A stretch of DNA of 64,000 bases, taken from contig NZ_JAOEFC010000003.1 in assembly GCF_025421715.1 (NCBI RefSeq), positions 186,001 through 250,000 on the forward strand, read 5' to 3'. Positions 33,357-41,683 of the stretch are shown here, piece by piece. Numbering within the stretch: the first letter of the stretch is position 1; each line of letters opens with the position of its first letter. Position numbers and translations under genes: made by a program. Under the pieces are notes generated by a model, which saw only the letters and a list, made by a program, of their open reading frames with translations, ran no database searches and was not told the origin of the DNA. This stretch comes from Microbacterium festucae (GTDB lineage Bacteria; Actinomycetota; Actinomycetes; Actinomycetales; Microbacteriaceae).

Positions 33357-34691
33357 ATGCGAACCACACCCGCACGACGCTGGTTGATGTTCACAGCCGC
33401 CGGCGCAGCGACGGTGCTCGCGCTGACGGCGTGCGGCGGCTCGTCCACGCCCGAAAGCACCGGCCCGACGCTGTCCACCGAGCCTGTGACCCTCAGCTTC
33501 ACCTGGTGGGGCAACGACGTCCGCCACGAGATCACGCAGCAGCTCATCGACGCCTTCGAGGCCGAGCACGAGAACATCACCATCGAGCCGCAGTTCACCG
33601 ACTGGGCCGGCTACTGGGACAAGCTGTCGACGACCGTCGCCGCCGGTGACACCCCCGACATCATCCAGATGGACGAGAAGCAGCTGTCGACGTACGCCGC
33701 CAACGGTGTGCTGCTCGACCTGGGCTCGCTCGGCGAGGCCCTTCCCACCGGCGACTTCCCCGACGGCACGCTGGGCACCGGCGCCCTCGAGGGCACGCAG
33801 TACGGCATCCCGGTCGGCATCAACACCTACACGATCATGGCCAACCTCGACCTGCTCGAGTCGCTGGGCATCGAGGCCCCCGACGACGAGACCTGGTCGT
33901 GGGACGACTTCGCCGCGCTGGCGGAGGAAGTGACCACGAAGTCGGGCGGCGCCACCATCGGCTCGCAGTCGTGGGGCTTCGAAGACGGCGGCCTGAACAA
34001 CTGGCTGCGCCAGCAGGGCGAGTCGCTGTTCGCCACCGACGGTTCGCCCGAGGTCGCCGCCACCGAAGACGCGCTGGCCGGCTTCTGGCAGTTCCTGCTC
34101 GACACAACCGAGGCCGGCGGCACCCCCGACCCGTCCGCCACGATCGAGCGCGAGTCGGCGGGTCTGGCCGAGTCGTTCACCGCGACCAACGCCTCGGCGT
34201 TCGGCCCGTGGTGGTCGAACCAGGTCTCGGCGCTGCGCTCCGCCAGCGGCCAGAACCTCGTGCCGCTGAAGGTGCCCACCCCCGATGAGGGCGCCGACAA
34301 GGCCGCGTACTACAAGCCGTCGATGTTCTGGTCGGCCTCGGCCAAGACCGAGCACCCCGGTGAGGTGGCGCTGTTCCTCGACTTCCTCGCCAACAGCGAA
34401 GAGGCCGCCGACCTGCTGCTGGCCGAGCGCGGTGTGCCCGCCAACGACAAGATCCGCGAGTACATCACCCCGAAGCTCGACGAGACCAACCAGGAGGTCG
34501 TGACCTTCCTCGACTCGATCAGCGAGCGCGTCGGCGACGCCCCGCCGGCCACGCCCCCGGGCGGCGGCGCGATCGAGACGATCGTCGACCAGCACACCCA
34601 GCAGGTGCTGTTCGGCGAGCTCACCCCCGAAGAGGCGGCGGCGAGCTTCATCAAGGAACTGCAGCGGGCGCTCGACGACGCTGCGATCTGA
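33357..34691 (+). CDS. CUT1 sugar-binding lipoprotein, first system
   Basis: 444 residues. A lipoprotein signal ends at VLALTAC (about residue 24), then a Ser/Gly/Thr linker. The mature domain starts VTLSFTWWGNDVRHEITQQL and shows the extracellular solute-binding family 1 patterns TPDIIQMDEKQLS and NTYTIMANLDLLE. ATG has the ribosome site GAAAGGAAG. It captures the oligosaccharide for the two upstream permeases. A strong terminator follows. Confidence 0.93.
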   Translation: MRTTPARRWLMFTAAGAATVLALTACGGSSTPESTGPTLSTEPVTLSFTWWGNDVRHEITQQLIDAFEAEHENITIEPQFTDWAGYWDKLSTTVAAGDTPDIIQMDEKQLSTYAANGVLLDLGSLGEALPTGDFPDGTLGTGALEGTQYGIPVGINTYTIMANLDLLESLGIEAPDDETWSWDDFAALAEEVTTKSGGATIGSQSWGFEDGGLNNWLRQQGESLFATDGSPEVAATEDALAGFWQFLLDTTEAGGTPDPSATIERESAGLAESFTATNASAFGPWWSNQVSALRSASGQNLVPLKVPTPDEGADKAAYYKPSMFWSASAKTEHPGEVALFLDFLANSEEAADLLLAERGVPANDKIREYITPKLDETNQEVVTFLDSISERVGDAPPATPPGGGAIETIVDQHTQQVLFGELTPEEAAASFIKELQRALDDAAI

Positions 34692-34699
34692 CCGGACGA

Positions 34700-34728
34700 G
34701 GGGCGGCGGCACCCGAAGCCGCCGCCCC
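34700..34728 (+). terminator. Terminator after the first CUT1 operon
   Basis: A perfect 11-bp stem GGGGCGGCGGC (34700-34710) / GCCGCCGCCCC (34718-34728), 8 nt after the stop codon of the binding-protein gene. Confidence 0.82.
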
Positions 34729-34744
34729 CACGTCCGCCAGGCCC

Positions 34745-34810
34745 GTGGGACCGGGCCGAAGTGATGAGGGGTCCGGTCCCACGCGGTACCCGCATGTCAC
34801 CGAGTAGATT
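34745..34810 (+). promoter_or_regulatory. Inverted repeat and -10 upstream of the LacI-DUF6807 gene
   Basis: GTGGGACCGG (34745-34754) and CCGGTCCCAC (34773-34782) are exact inverted arms with an 18-bp spacer. TAGATT (34805-34810) is a plausible -10 for the downstream gene. The arms could be an autoregulatory operator or a second terminator hairpin; their position just upstream of the -10 favours the former. Confidence 0.5.
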
Positions 34811-34834
34811 CACATCCCGCGAAAGGGGAGTCCG

Positions 34835-36691
34835 TTGGTCGAGGTCACGTCCCGTCCGATCACGATGGCGCAGGTCGCGCGCCACGCCGGAGTGTCGCAG
34901 GCATCCGTCTCGCGCGTGCTCAACGGCGTCTCGACGGTCGACCCCGCGATCGTCGCGAAGGTGAACCGGGCCGTCGCCGAGCTCGACTACTCGCCGAGCG
35001 AGACCGCGCGCAGCCTCGTGCGGGGCCGCAGCCACACGATCGCCCTGCTGGTGCCCGACCTCGAGAACCCCATGTTCCAGGGGGTGCTGAAGGGGCTCAC
35101 GGTGGCCGCCGCCCGCGACGGATACCGGGTGCTCGTGGCCGACAGCGCCGAGGCCGTCGACATCGAGGCCGACATCGCGCTCGAGGCGCGCACCAAGGGA
35201 GACGCGCTCGTGCTCGTCTCGCCGCGCATGCCGGATGCCGTGCTGGAAGACCTCATCCGCCGCGCGGCCCCCGTGGTCGTCGTCAACCGGTCGATCACCG
35301 CCTCCGGCACCGGACAGCTCTCGGTCGACTACGCCTCGGCCGCGAAAGAGCTCGGCGAGCACCTGGTGGGCTTCGGCCACACCCGCATCGCCTACATCGG
35401 CGGGCCCGCCGGCAGCTACGCCAACCACCTGCGGCTGCAGGGCCTGGCCGATTTCACCCGCGCCCACCCCGATGTGGAGCTGCTCACCATCACCGCCGGA
35501 TCGTCGATGGAGGCCGGCTACGATGCCGCCGACACCGTGCTCGAGACCGGGGCCACCGCCGCCATCGCCTTCAACGACCTCGTCGCGCTCGGCGTGATGT
35601 CGCGCCTGCGCGAGGTGGGCGTCGCGGTGCCCGACCAGCTGTCGATCGCCGGCATCGACGACATCCCGCAGGCCCGCTTCGCCGCGCCGCCGCTCACGTC
35701 GATGTCGGTGCCGCGCGCCGAGATCGGCCGGCAGGCCTGGCTGCGGCTGCGCGACCTCATCGACGGCCACGACGCGGCATCCGGGCTCTTCTACCGCCCC
35801 ACGATCATCGCCCGCGACAGCACCGGACCCGCCTCGCACGCCAGCGGCTGGCTGGGACCGGCCCGCCCCGTGCTGCGCCTGGGCTCGACCGTCGTCGCGC
35901 ACTACGTCGACGGCGCCGCGGTCGACTCGGTGCTCTCGCCGCGCCCCTACCTGGATGCCGTCGTCTCGCGCGCCGGCACCCCGCTCACCGTCACCGAGCC
36001 CACCGACCACCCGCACCACCTCGGGGTGAGCCTGGCCATCGCCGACGTCAACGGCACCTCGTACTGGGGCGGTCGCACCTTCGTGCGCGGCGAGGGCTCG
36101 ATCATGGTGCCCAACCACGGCCGCCAGCGCCGCGACGACCTGAAGATCGACGATCACGCGCTGCACGAGCGGCTGAGCTGGGTCGACCACCACGGCACCA
36201 CCCAGCTCGTGGAGGTGCGAGAGATCCGCACCGCCGAGTTCGACGGCGGCTGGGCGCTCAGCTGGCGCAGCCACCTGAAGGCGACGCTGGATGCCATCAC
36301 CTTCGGCTCGCCGGCATCCAACGGACGCCCGGGTGCCGGCTACGGCGGCATCTTCTGGCGCTTCGCCCCTGACATCGCGAGGGTGTACAGCCCGGCGGGG
36401 AGCACCGAGAAGGATGTGCACGGCGCCGCGACCCCGTGGGTGGCCTTCGCCTTCCCGGAGCGGGGGACCACCGTCATCCTGCACCAGGCACGCGAGCCGC
36501 TGCCCTGGTTCGTGCGCTTCGGCGAGTACCTCGGCGCCGGCCCCGCCGTCGCGTGGGACGCGCCGCGCCGCCTGCCCGAGGGTGGGTCGCTCGACCTCGA
36601 ACTGGGCGCCTTCGTGCTCGACAGCTACCTTCCCGGCGCCGACGAGGTGGAGCAGCTGCTCCCCGGCCTGCGCGCACGGACGGGCCTGTGA
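34835..36691 (+). CDS. LacI-family regulator fused to a DUF6807 (PmoA-like) domain
   Basis: 618 residues, nearly double a normal LacI regulator. The HTH is ITMAQVARHAGVSQASVSRV (residues 9-28). A complete periplasmic-binding-like sensor domain runs to about residue 328 (GIDDIPQARFAAPPLTSMSV). A second complete domain, about 340-618, then matches DUF6807/PmoA: SPRPYLDAVVSRAGTPLT, DHPHHLGVSLAIADVNG, SYWGGRTFVRGEG. There is no stop or frameshift between them. The TTG start at 34835 is supported by AAGGGGAG just upstream. It probably regulates sugar catabolism; the DUF6807 half may bind or process a sugar derivative, which is inference. Confidence 0.88.
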   Translation: MVEVTSRPITMAQVARHAGVSQASVSRVLNGVSTVDPAIVAKVNRAVAELDYSPSETARSLVRGRSHTIALLVPDLENPMFQGVLKGLTVAAARDGYRVLVADSAEAVDIEADIALEARTKGDALVLVSPRMPDAVLEDLIRRAAPVVVVNRSITASGTGQLSVDYASAAKELGEHLVGFGHTRIAYIGGPAGSYANHLRLQGLADFTRAHPDVELLTITAGSSMEAGYDAADTVLETGATAAIAFNDLVALGVMSRLREVGVAVPDQLSIAGIDDIPQARFAAPPLTSMSVPRAEIGRQAWLRLRDLIDGHDAASGLFYRPTIIARDSTGPASHASGWLGPARPVLRLGSTVVAHYVDGAAVDSVLSPRPYLDAVVSRAGTPLTVTEPTDHPHHLGVSLAIADVNGTSYWGGRTFVRGEGSIMVPNHGRQRRDDLKIDDHALHERLSWVDHHGTTQLVEVREIRTAEFDGGWALSWRSHLKATLDAITFGSPASNGRPGAGYGGIFWRFAPDIARVYSPAGSTEKDVHGAATPWVAFAFPERGTTVILHQAREPLPWFVRFGEYLGAGPAVAWDAPRRLPEGGSLDLELGAFVLDSYLPGADEVEQLLPGLRARTGL

Positions 36692-37839
36692 GCACGGACG
36701 GGACTGTGAGCGCGGACGGGCCGGTGAGCACGGACGGGCCGGTGCGGATCGGCCTGGCGGGGGTGCACGGTCACGGCCGCACCCACGTGGAGGCCGCCCT
36801 CGCCCTGCAGCGGGACGGCCGCGCCGAGATCGTCGCCGTCGCCGACCCGCGCGGGCCCGGCGACGTGCCCGACGGGGTGGCGCACTTCACGGCCGCGGAA
36901 GAGATGATCGCCGCCGGCGGGCTCGACATCGTCGTGCTGTCGACCCCCATCCCCAGCCACGCCGCGCTCGCCGAGGCGGCGCTGGAGGCCGGTGCCCACG
37001 TGATGCTCGAGAAGCCGCCGGTGGTCTCGGTCGCCGCGCACGAGCGGCTGCTGGCAGTCTCCGCCCGCACCGGACGCGCCGTGCAGGTGGGCTTCCAGTC
37101 GCTCGCCTCCGACGGGGTGGCCGCCACTGCGGCAGCCGCCGCCGGGATCGGCGAGATCCGCCACATCGCCGCGGTCGGGGTGTGGTCGCGCTCCGAGGAG
37201 TACTGGCGACGCGCCCGCTGGTCGGGGCGCCGCGTGCTCGACGGTCAGGTGATGGCCGACGGCGTGGTCACCAACCCGCTCGCCCATGCGGTGGCCACCG
37301 CGCTCGTCATCGCCGGCGCGCGGGGAGCGGCGGACGTCGCCGCCGTCGAGACCGACCTGCGCCGCGCGAACGACATCGACGCCGACGACACCTCGACGGT
37401 GCGGGTGCGCCTGACGGGCGGCCCCGACGTCGTGGCGGCGCTGGCCACGACGGGGGAGCGGCGGCACGAGCCGTTCGTGCTGGTGCGCGGCACGGGCGGC
37501 CACCTGATCTACCACTACACGCTCGACGTGCTGAGCGTCTTCGCCGACGACCGGCCGCTGCCGCGCACGTTCCACTTCGCACGCACCGGCGTGCTCGACG
37601 ACCTCGTGCGCCACGCCGCCGACGGCACCGCCGTGCGCGTGCCGCTGGATGCCACGGGCGCGTTCACCCGGGTGCTCGAAGAAGTCGTGGCCGCGCCTGC
37701 CCCGACTGCGATCGAGCGGTTCGAGGTGCACGAGCGCGCGGGGGAGCGCTACCGGGTCGTCCCCGGTATCGGCGCGGCGATGGAACGGGCCGCGTGGGAC
37801 GGGCTCCTGCTGCGGGAGTTCGACAGCGGCATCGGCTGA
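36688..37839 (+). CDS. Gfo/Idh/MocA-family dehydrogenase
   Basis: 383 residues from GTG 36688. Rossmann start VRIGLAGVHGHGRTHVEAAL, then VVLSTPIPSHAALAEAALEA and the EKP motif in MLEKPPVVS. The first 54 bases are three near-identical 18-bp repeats (GTGAGC-ACGGAC-GGGNCN), so four in-frame GTG codons (36688, 36706, 36724, 36742) could each initiate. The residues they encode (VSTDG units) precede the fold and look dispensable. It overlaps the LacI-DUF6807 stop by 4 nt. DUF6807 and Gfo/Idh/MocA genes often co-occur in glycan clusters, supporting a joint catabolic role. Confidence 0.88.
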   Translation: MSTDGTVSADGPVSTDGPVRIGLAGVHGHGRTHVEAALALQRDGRAEIVAVADPRGPGDVPDGVAHFTAAEEMIAAGGLDIVVLSTPIPSHAALAEAALEAGAHVMLEKPPVVSVAAHERLLAVSARTGRAVQVGFQSLASDGVAATAAAAAGIGEIRHIAAVGVWSRSEEYWRRARWSGRRVLDGQVMADGVVTNPLAHAVATALVIAGARGAADVAAVETDLRRANDIDADDTSTVRVRLTGGPDVVAALATTGERRHEPFVLVRGTGGHLIYHYTLDVLSVFADDRPLPRTFHFARTGVLDDLVRHAADGTAVRVPLDATGAFTRVLEEVVAAPAPTAIERFEVHERAGERYRVVPGIGAAMERAAWDGLLLREFDSGIG

Positions 37840-37883
37840 GGCGCCCCGGCCCACCGTTCGCCGGCAGGCTCAGCGCGACGGGC

Positions 37884-38885
37884 TCAGCGGGGTGGGCCGG
37901 CCGTGGAGGTGCGGACGATGAGGCGCGCCCGCGTGTGCAGCACGGTGCGAGGCCGCTCGGGGTCGTCGATCTCGGCCAGCAGCGTCGCCACCGCCGCCGC
38001 GCCCTGCTCGCGCGGCACCTGGCGCAGCGTGGTGAGGGAGAACATGTCGGCGTACTCGTGGTCGTCGATGCCGACGACGCTGAGGGTGCCCGGCACCTGG
38101 ATGCCCTGCCGGCGTGCGGCGATGATCGCGCCGACGGCGACCTCGTCGCACACCCCGACGATGGCGGTCGGGCGCTCGCGGGCGTCGCCGAGGATGTCGG
38201 CGGCGGCGGCATAGCCGCCGGGCAGGCTCACCTCGGCCGGCACATGTCGGATGAGGGCGGCCAGGCCCGCCTCGGCCATCGCCGAGCGGTAGCCCTGCAG
38301 GCGCTGCTGGTCGACGAACGCCGCGTGGGGACCGGCCCCGCCGATGAACGCGATCGCGGTGTGCCCGAGACCGATGAGATGCTCCGTGGCCAGCCGGGCG
38401 GCGTGGTCGTCGTCGATGGCGATGACGCTCGTGGACTCGCCGGTGCCCACGACGCTCACGATCGGGCGGCCGATGCGGGTGAGCTGGTCGAGTTCGTGGT
38501 CTTCGGGCTCCAGGCCCACCGCGATGAGCCCGTCGAACCTCTTGCGGGCCAGGAAGTCGTCGAAGATGCGGCGTCGGCCGTCGGTGCCCGGGCGCGCGTC
38601 GTAGAGGGTGAGATCGAGGCCCTCGGTCAGCAGGGCCGCCTGCACGCCCTCGAGCACCTCGGCGAAGAACCAGCGGTTCAGATAGGGCATGACCACGCCG
38701 ATGTTCTTCGTGCGGCCGGTGGCCAGGCTCACCGCGCTGGTCGAGGCGACGTAGCCGAGTTCTTCGGCCACCTCCTGCACGCGGGTGCGGGTGGCGGCCG
38801 AGACGTATCCCGTGCCGGTCAGGGCGCGACTGGCGGTGGCCTTCGAGACTCCCGCGCGTGCCGCGACATCCGCGATGCCCGTCAT
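37884..38885 (-). CDS. LacI-family repressor of the AglEFG-like operon
   Basis: 333 residues. The HTH reads GIADVAARAGVSKATASRAL, followed by a hinge and a sugar-sensing domain (NIGVVMPYLNRWFFAEVLEG, HLIGLGHTAIAFIGG, VVGIDDHEYADMFSLTTLRQ). ATG 38885 has GAGGAGGAG just before it. It is divergent from a binding-protein/permease operon, with two near-identical GGAA-N4-TTCC operators in between, so it most likely represses both directions until the sugar binds. Confidence 0.93.
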   Translation of the reverse strand: MTGIADVAARAGVSKATASRALTGTGYVSAATRTRVQEVAEELGYVASTSAVSLATGRTKNIGVVMPYLNRWFFAEVLEGVQAALLTEGLDLTLYDARPGTDGRRRIFDDFLARKRFDGLIAVGLEPEDHELDQLTRIGRPIVSVVGTGESTSVIAIDDDHAARLATEHLIGLGHTAIAFIGGAGPHAAFVDQQRLQGYRSAMAEAGLAALIRHVPAEVSLPGGYAAAADILGDARERPTAIVGVCDEVAVGAIIAARRQGIQVPGTLSVVGIDDHEYADMFSLTTLRQVPREQGAAAVATLLAEIDDPERPRTVLHTRARLIVRTSTAGPPR

Positions 38886-38935
38886 GCTCCTCCTCATCGA
38901 GTGGTCACAGGATACCCGACCGTCCGCGCAAATGT

Positions 38936-39056
38936 GGAACCGCTTCCTTCTCCGTGGGTGCGCTCTCATAGACGCTGAAGGACGTTATGGGGCCGTAATG
39001 AGTGAAATCTTGTGTGTTCGCCGGGAGTCGCCTACCGTGGGTGTGGAATCGGTTCC
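38936..39056 (+). promoter_or_regulatory. Twin LacI operators and promoter of the AglE-like operon
   Basis: GGAACCGCTTCC (38936-38947) and GGAATCGGTTCC (39045-39056) share the palindrome GGAA-Y-CG-S-TTCC. The plus-strand promoter is -35 TTGTGT (39010-39015), 17-bp spacer, -10 TACCGT (39033-39038), placing the start point inside the second operator. The first site lies 50 bp upstream of the LacI gene start. With centres 109 bp apart, DNA looping between sites is possible. Confidence 0.87.
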
Positions 39057-39110
39057 CTACGGGAGCCATGTGCATCAGGAACAGCCGAGCACTCAACGAG
39101 GAGGATTCAC

Positions 39111-40445
39111 ATGGGGATGTCACGGCGGCGCTGGATTGCGCCGATCGCGCTGATCGGAGCGACGGGAATGGCGCTGGCGGGTTGCAGCGGCGGCCCGGGA
39201 TCGACCGGCGGTGGTGACGACGCCAGCGGCGGCGGCGACAACGTCGTCACGGTGTACGGCACGATCGCCGACACCGAGGCCGAACTGCTGGAGCAGTCCT
39301 GGGCCGACTGGGAAGAAGAGAACGACATCGACATCCAGTACGAGTCGTCCAAGGAATTCGAGGCGCAGATCGCGGTGCGCGCACAGGGCGGCAACGCCCC
39401 CGACCTCGCGATCTTCCCGCAGCCGGGCCTCATGGCCGACATCGCGAACCGCGATTACCTGAAGCCGGCCCCGCAGGCCGTCGCCGACAACGTCGCCGAG
39501 GGGTGGACCGAGGACTGGGCCAACTACGGCACGGTCGACGGCACCCTCTACGGCGCGCCGCTGATGGCCAGCGTCAAGGGCTGGATCTGGTACTCGCCCT
39601 CGATGTTCGCCGAGAAGGGCTACGAGGTCCCCACCGACTGGCAGGGGATGCTCGACCTCACCGCGAAGATCCAGGCCGACTCCGGCAAGGCGCCGTGGTG
39701 CATCGGCTTCGGCTCCGACGCGGCCACCGGATGGCCGGGCACGGACTGGATCGAAGACCTCGTGCTGCGCCAGTCGGGCACCGACGTCTACGACCAGTGG
39801 GTGGCCAACGAGATCCCGTTCACCGACCCGCAGATCAAGTCGGCCTTCGACGAGTTCGGCAAGATCGCGCTCAACCCGCAGTACGTCAACGCGGGCTTCG
39901 GCGACGTCGCCTCGATCGTGACCACGCCCTTCGGAGACACGGCCACGGCCCTCGCCAGCGGCGAGTGCGCGCTGCACCACCAGGCCTCGTTCTTCGACGG
40001 CTTCATCACCGACGCCGGCGCCACCGTGGCCGAAGACGGCGACATCTGGGCCTTCCTGATGCCGCCCTTCGAGGCCGGCGGCGAGGCCGAGGGCGACGTC
40101 GTCACCGGTGGTGGCGAGATCGTCGCCGCGTTCGACGACTCCGAGGCGACGCAGAAGGTGCAGGAGTACCTCTCCAGCGCCGACTGGGCCAACTCGCGCG
40201 TCAAGCTCGGCGGTGTGATCAGCGCCAACAAGGGCCTCGACCCGGCCAACGCCTCCAGCAAGATCCTGTCGGCGGCCATCGAGATCCTCCAGTCCGACAC
40301 GACCACGTTCCGCTTCGACGCCTCCGACCTCATGCCGGGCGCCGTGGGTGCGGGATCGTTCTTCAAGGGCATGATCGACTGGGTCAACGGCTCGTCGACC
40401 GACACCGTGCTCGAGCAGATCGAATCGGGCTGGCCCTCCAGCTGA
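39111..40445 (+). CDS. Sugar-binding lipoprotein, AglE-like CUT1 system
   Basis: 444 residues. The signal peptide ends in MALAGC (lipobox) followed by a Gly/Asp/Ser linker. The mature protein (VVTVYGTIADTEAELLEQSW, APDLAIFPQPGLMADI) resembles alpha-glucoside/trehalose-type binding proteins of the AglE group. ATG 39111 has a perfect AGGAGG 6 nt upstream. A terminator-like hairpin directly after the gene probably keeps its level above the permeases. The actual sugar is not proven. Confidence 0.92.
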   Translation: MGMSRRRWIAPIALIGATGMALAGCSGGPGSTGGGDDASGGGDNVVTVYGTIADTEAELLEQSWADWEEENDIDIQYESSKEFEAQIAVRAQGGNAPDLAIFPQPGLMADIANRDYLKPAPQAVADNVAEGWTEDWANYGTVDGTLYGAPLMASVKGWIWYSPSMFAEKGYEVPTDWQGMLDLTAKIQADSGKAPWCIGFGSDAATGWPGTDWIEDLVLRQSGTDVYDQWVANEIPFTDPQIKSAFDEFGKIALNPQYVNAGFGDVASIVTTPFGDTATALASGECALHHQASFFDGFITDAGATVAEDGDIWAFLMPPFEAGGEAEGDVVTGGGEIVAAFDDSEATQKVQEYLSSADWANSRVKLGGVISANKGLDPANASSKILSAAIEILQSDTTTFRFDASDLMPGAVGAGSFFKGMIDWVNGSSTDTVLEQIESGWPSS

Positions 40446-40455
40446 CCTGATCGTG

Positions 40456-40487
40456 AGCGGGGCCGTCCCTGAGGGGGCGGCCCCGCT
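40456..40487 (+). terminator. Intra-operon hairpin after the binding-protein gene
   Basis: A perfect 10-bp stem AGCGGGGCCG (40456-40465) / CGGCCCCGCT (40478-40487) followed by TCT lies between the binding-protein stop and the permease gene. It is likely a partial terminator that adjusts the ratio of lipoprotein to permease. Confidence 0.78.
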
Positions 40488-40543
40488 TCTCACCCGCGGC
40501 ACCGCCGCATCCGCGTTCCCCGCCGTGCTCGAAAGGCCCGTGC

Positions 40544-41683
40544 ATGACCATCCAGAACTTCTTCCGATGGCTGGCGACGCTCAACCCGTGGCTGGAGATC
40601 GTCGTCATCGTCGCTCTCTTCCTCGCCGTCGTCGGTCTCATCCTCTTCTTCATCGAGATCGCCCCGCGCGAGGGCAAGATCTACACGTGGATCCGCCTGG
40701 CCGCCTGCGTCGTCGGCCCCGCTCTCGTCTTCATCATCATGGGCTCGTGGCTCGAGGCGGCCATCGCCGCCGGCGTGCTGGGCCTGCTCTTCTTCTTCCT
40801 CGACAAGCGCGCCAAGGGCGGCGCGGGGTCGATGTTCCAGCTCATCGGCTTCCTGACCCCCGCGCTGGCGCTGCTGGCGGTGGGCCTGGTGGTGCCGACC
40901 ATCCAGACGATCGTGCAGGCGTTCATGAACTCCCGCGGTACCGAGTTCGTCGGCGCCGACAACTTCATCTGGATCTTCACCCAGCCGCAGAACGTGCGCG
41001 TCATCGTCAACACGATCATCTGGGTGCTGGTGGCCCCGATCGTCTCGACGATCGCGGGTCTGGCCTACGCGTACTTCATCGACAAGACCCGCGGTGAGAA
41101 GTACTACAAGATCCTCGTGTTCATGCCGATGGCGATCTCGTTCGTCGGCGCGTCGATCATCTGGCGCTTCATGTACACCGCCCGTCCCGAGGAGATCGGC
41201 CAGATCGGCTTCCTCAACCAGGTGATCGTCTGGTTCGGCGGACAGCCGTACAACTTCCTGGCCGACGACCCGTGGAACACGCTCTGGCTGATCGTCGTGT
41301 TCATCTGGATCCAGACCGGTTTCGCGATGGTCGTGCTCTCGGCGGCGATCAAGGGTGTGCCCGCCGAGCAGCTCGAAGCCGCCGAGCTCGACGGCACGAA
41401 CGCCTGGCAGCGCTTCATCAACGTCGTCGTCCCCGGCATCCGGCCCGCCCTGATCGTGGTGCTCACCACGATCTCGATCGGCTCGCTGAAGGTGTTCGAC
41501 ATCGTGCGCACCATGACCGCCGGAGCCAACAACTCCTCGGTGCTGGCCAATGAGATGTACACCCAGTTCCGCAGCTTCGAGGCCGGACGGTCGGCGGCAT
41601 TCGCGCTCATCCTGTTCGTGCTCGTGATGCCGATCGTCATCTACAACGCCGTGCAGCTGAAGAAGCAGAGGGAGATCCGCTGA
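40544..41683 (+). CDS. CUT1 permease, AglF-like with extra N-terminal helices
   Basis: 379 residues, longer than a normal MalF-type permease. Three hydrophobic segments precede the canonical six: about residues 15-40, 50-68 and 70-88. The core starts at MFQLIGFLTPALALLAVGL. EAA loop: EQLEAAELDGTNAWQRFINV. N-terminal extension is a feature of the AglF-type alpha-glucoside permeases. It is translationally coupled (TGATG) to the next gene. No ATPase is encoded in the operon. Confidence 0.91.
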   Translation: MTIQNFFRWLATLNPWLEIVVIVALFLAVVGLILFFIEIAPREGKIYTWIRLAACVVGPALVFIIMGSWLEAAIAAGVLGLLFFFLDKRAKGGAGSMFQLIGFLTPALALLAVGLVVPTIQTIVQAFMNSRGTEFVGADNFIWIFTQPQNVRVIVNTIIWVLVAPIVSTIAGLAYAYFIDKTRGEKYYKILVFMPMAISFVGASIIWRFMYTARPEEIGQIGFLNQVIVWFGGQPYNFLADDPWNTLWLIVVFIWIQTGFAMVVLSAAIKGVPAEQLEAAELDGTNAWQRFINVVVPGIRPALIVVLTTISIGSLKVFDIVRTMTAGANNSSVLANEMYTQFRSFEAGRSAAFALILFVLVMPIVIYNAVQLKKQREIR

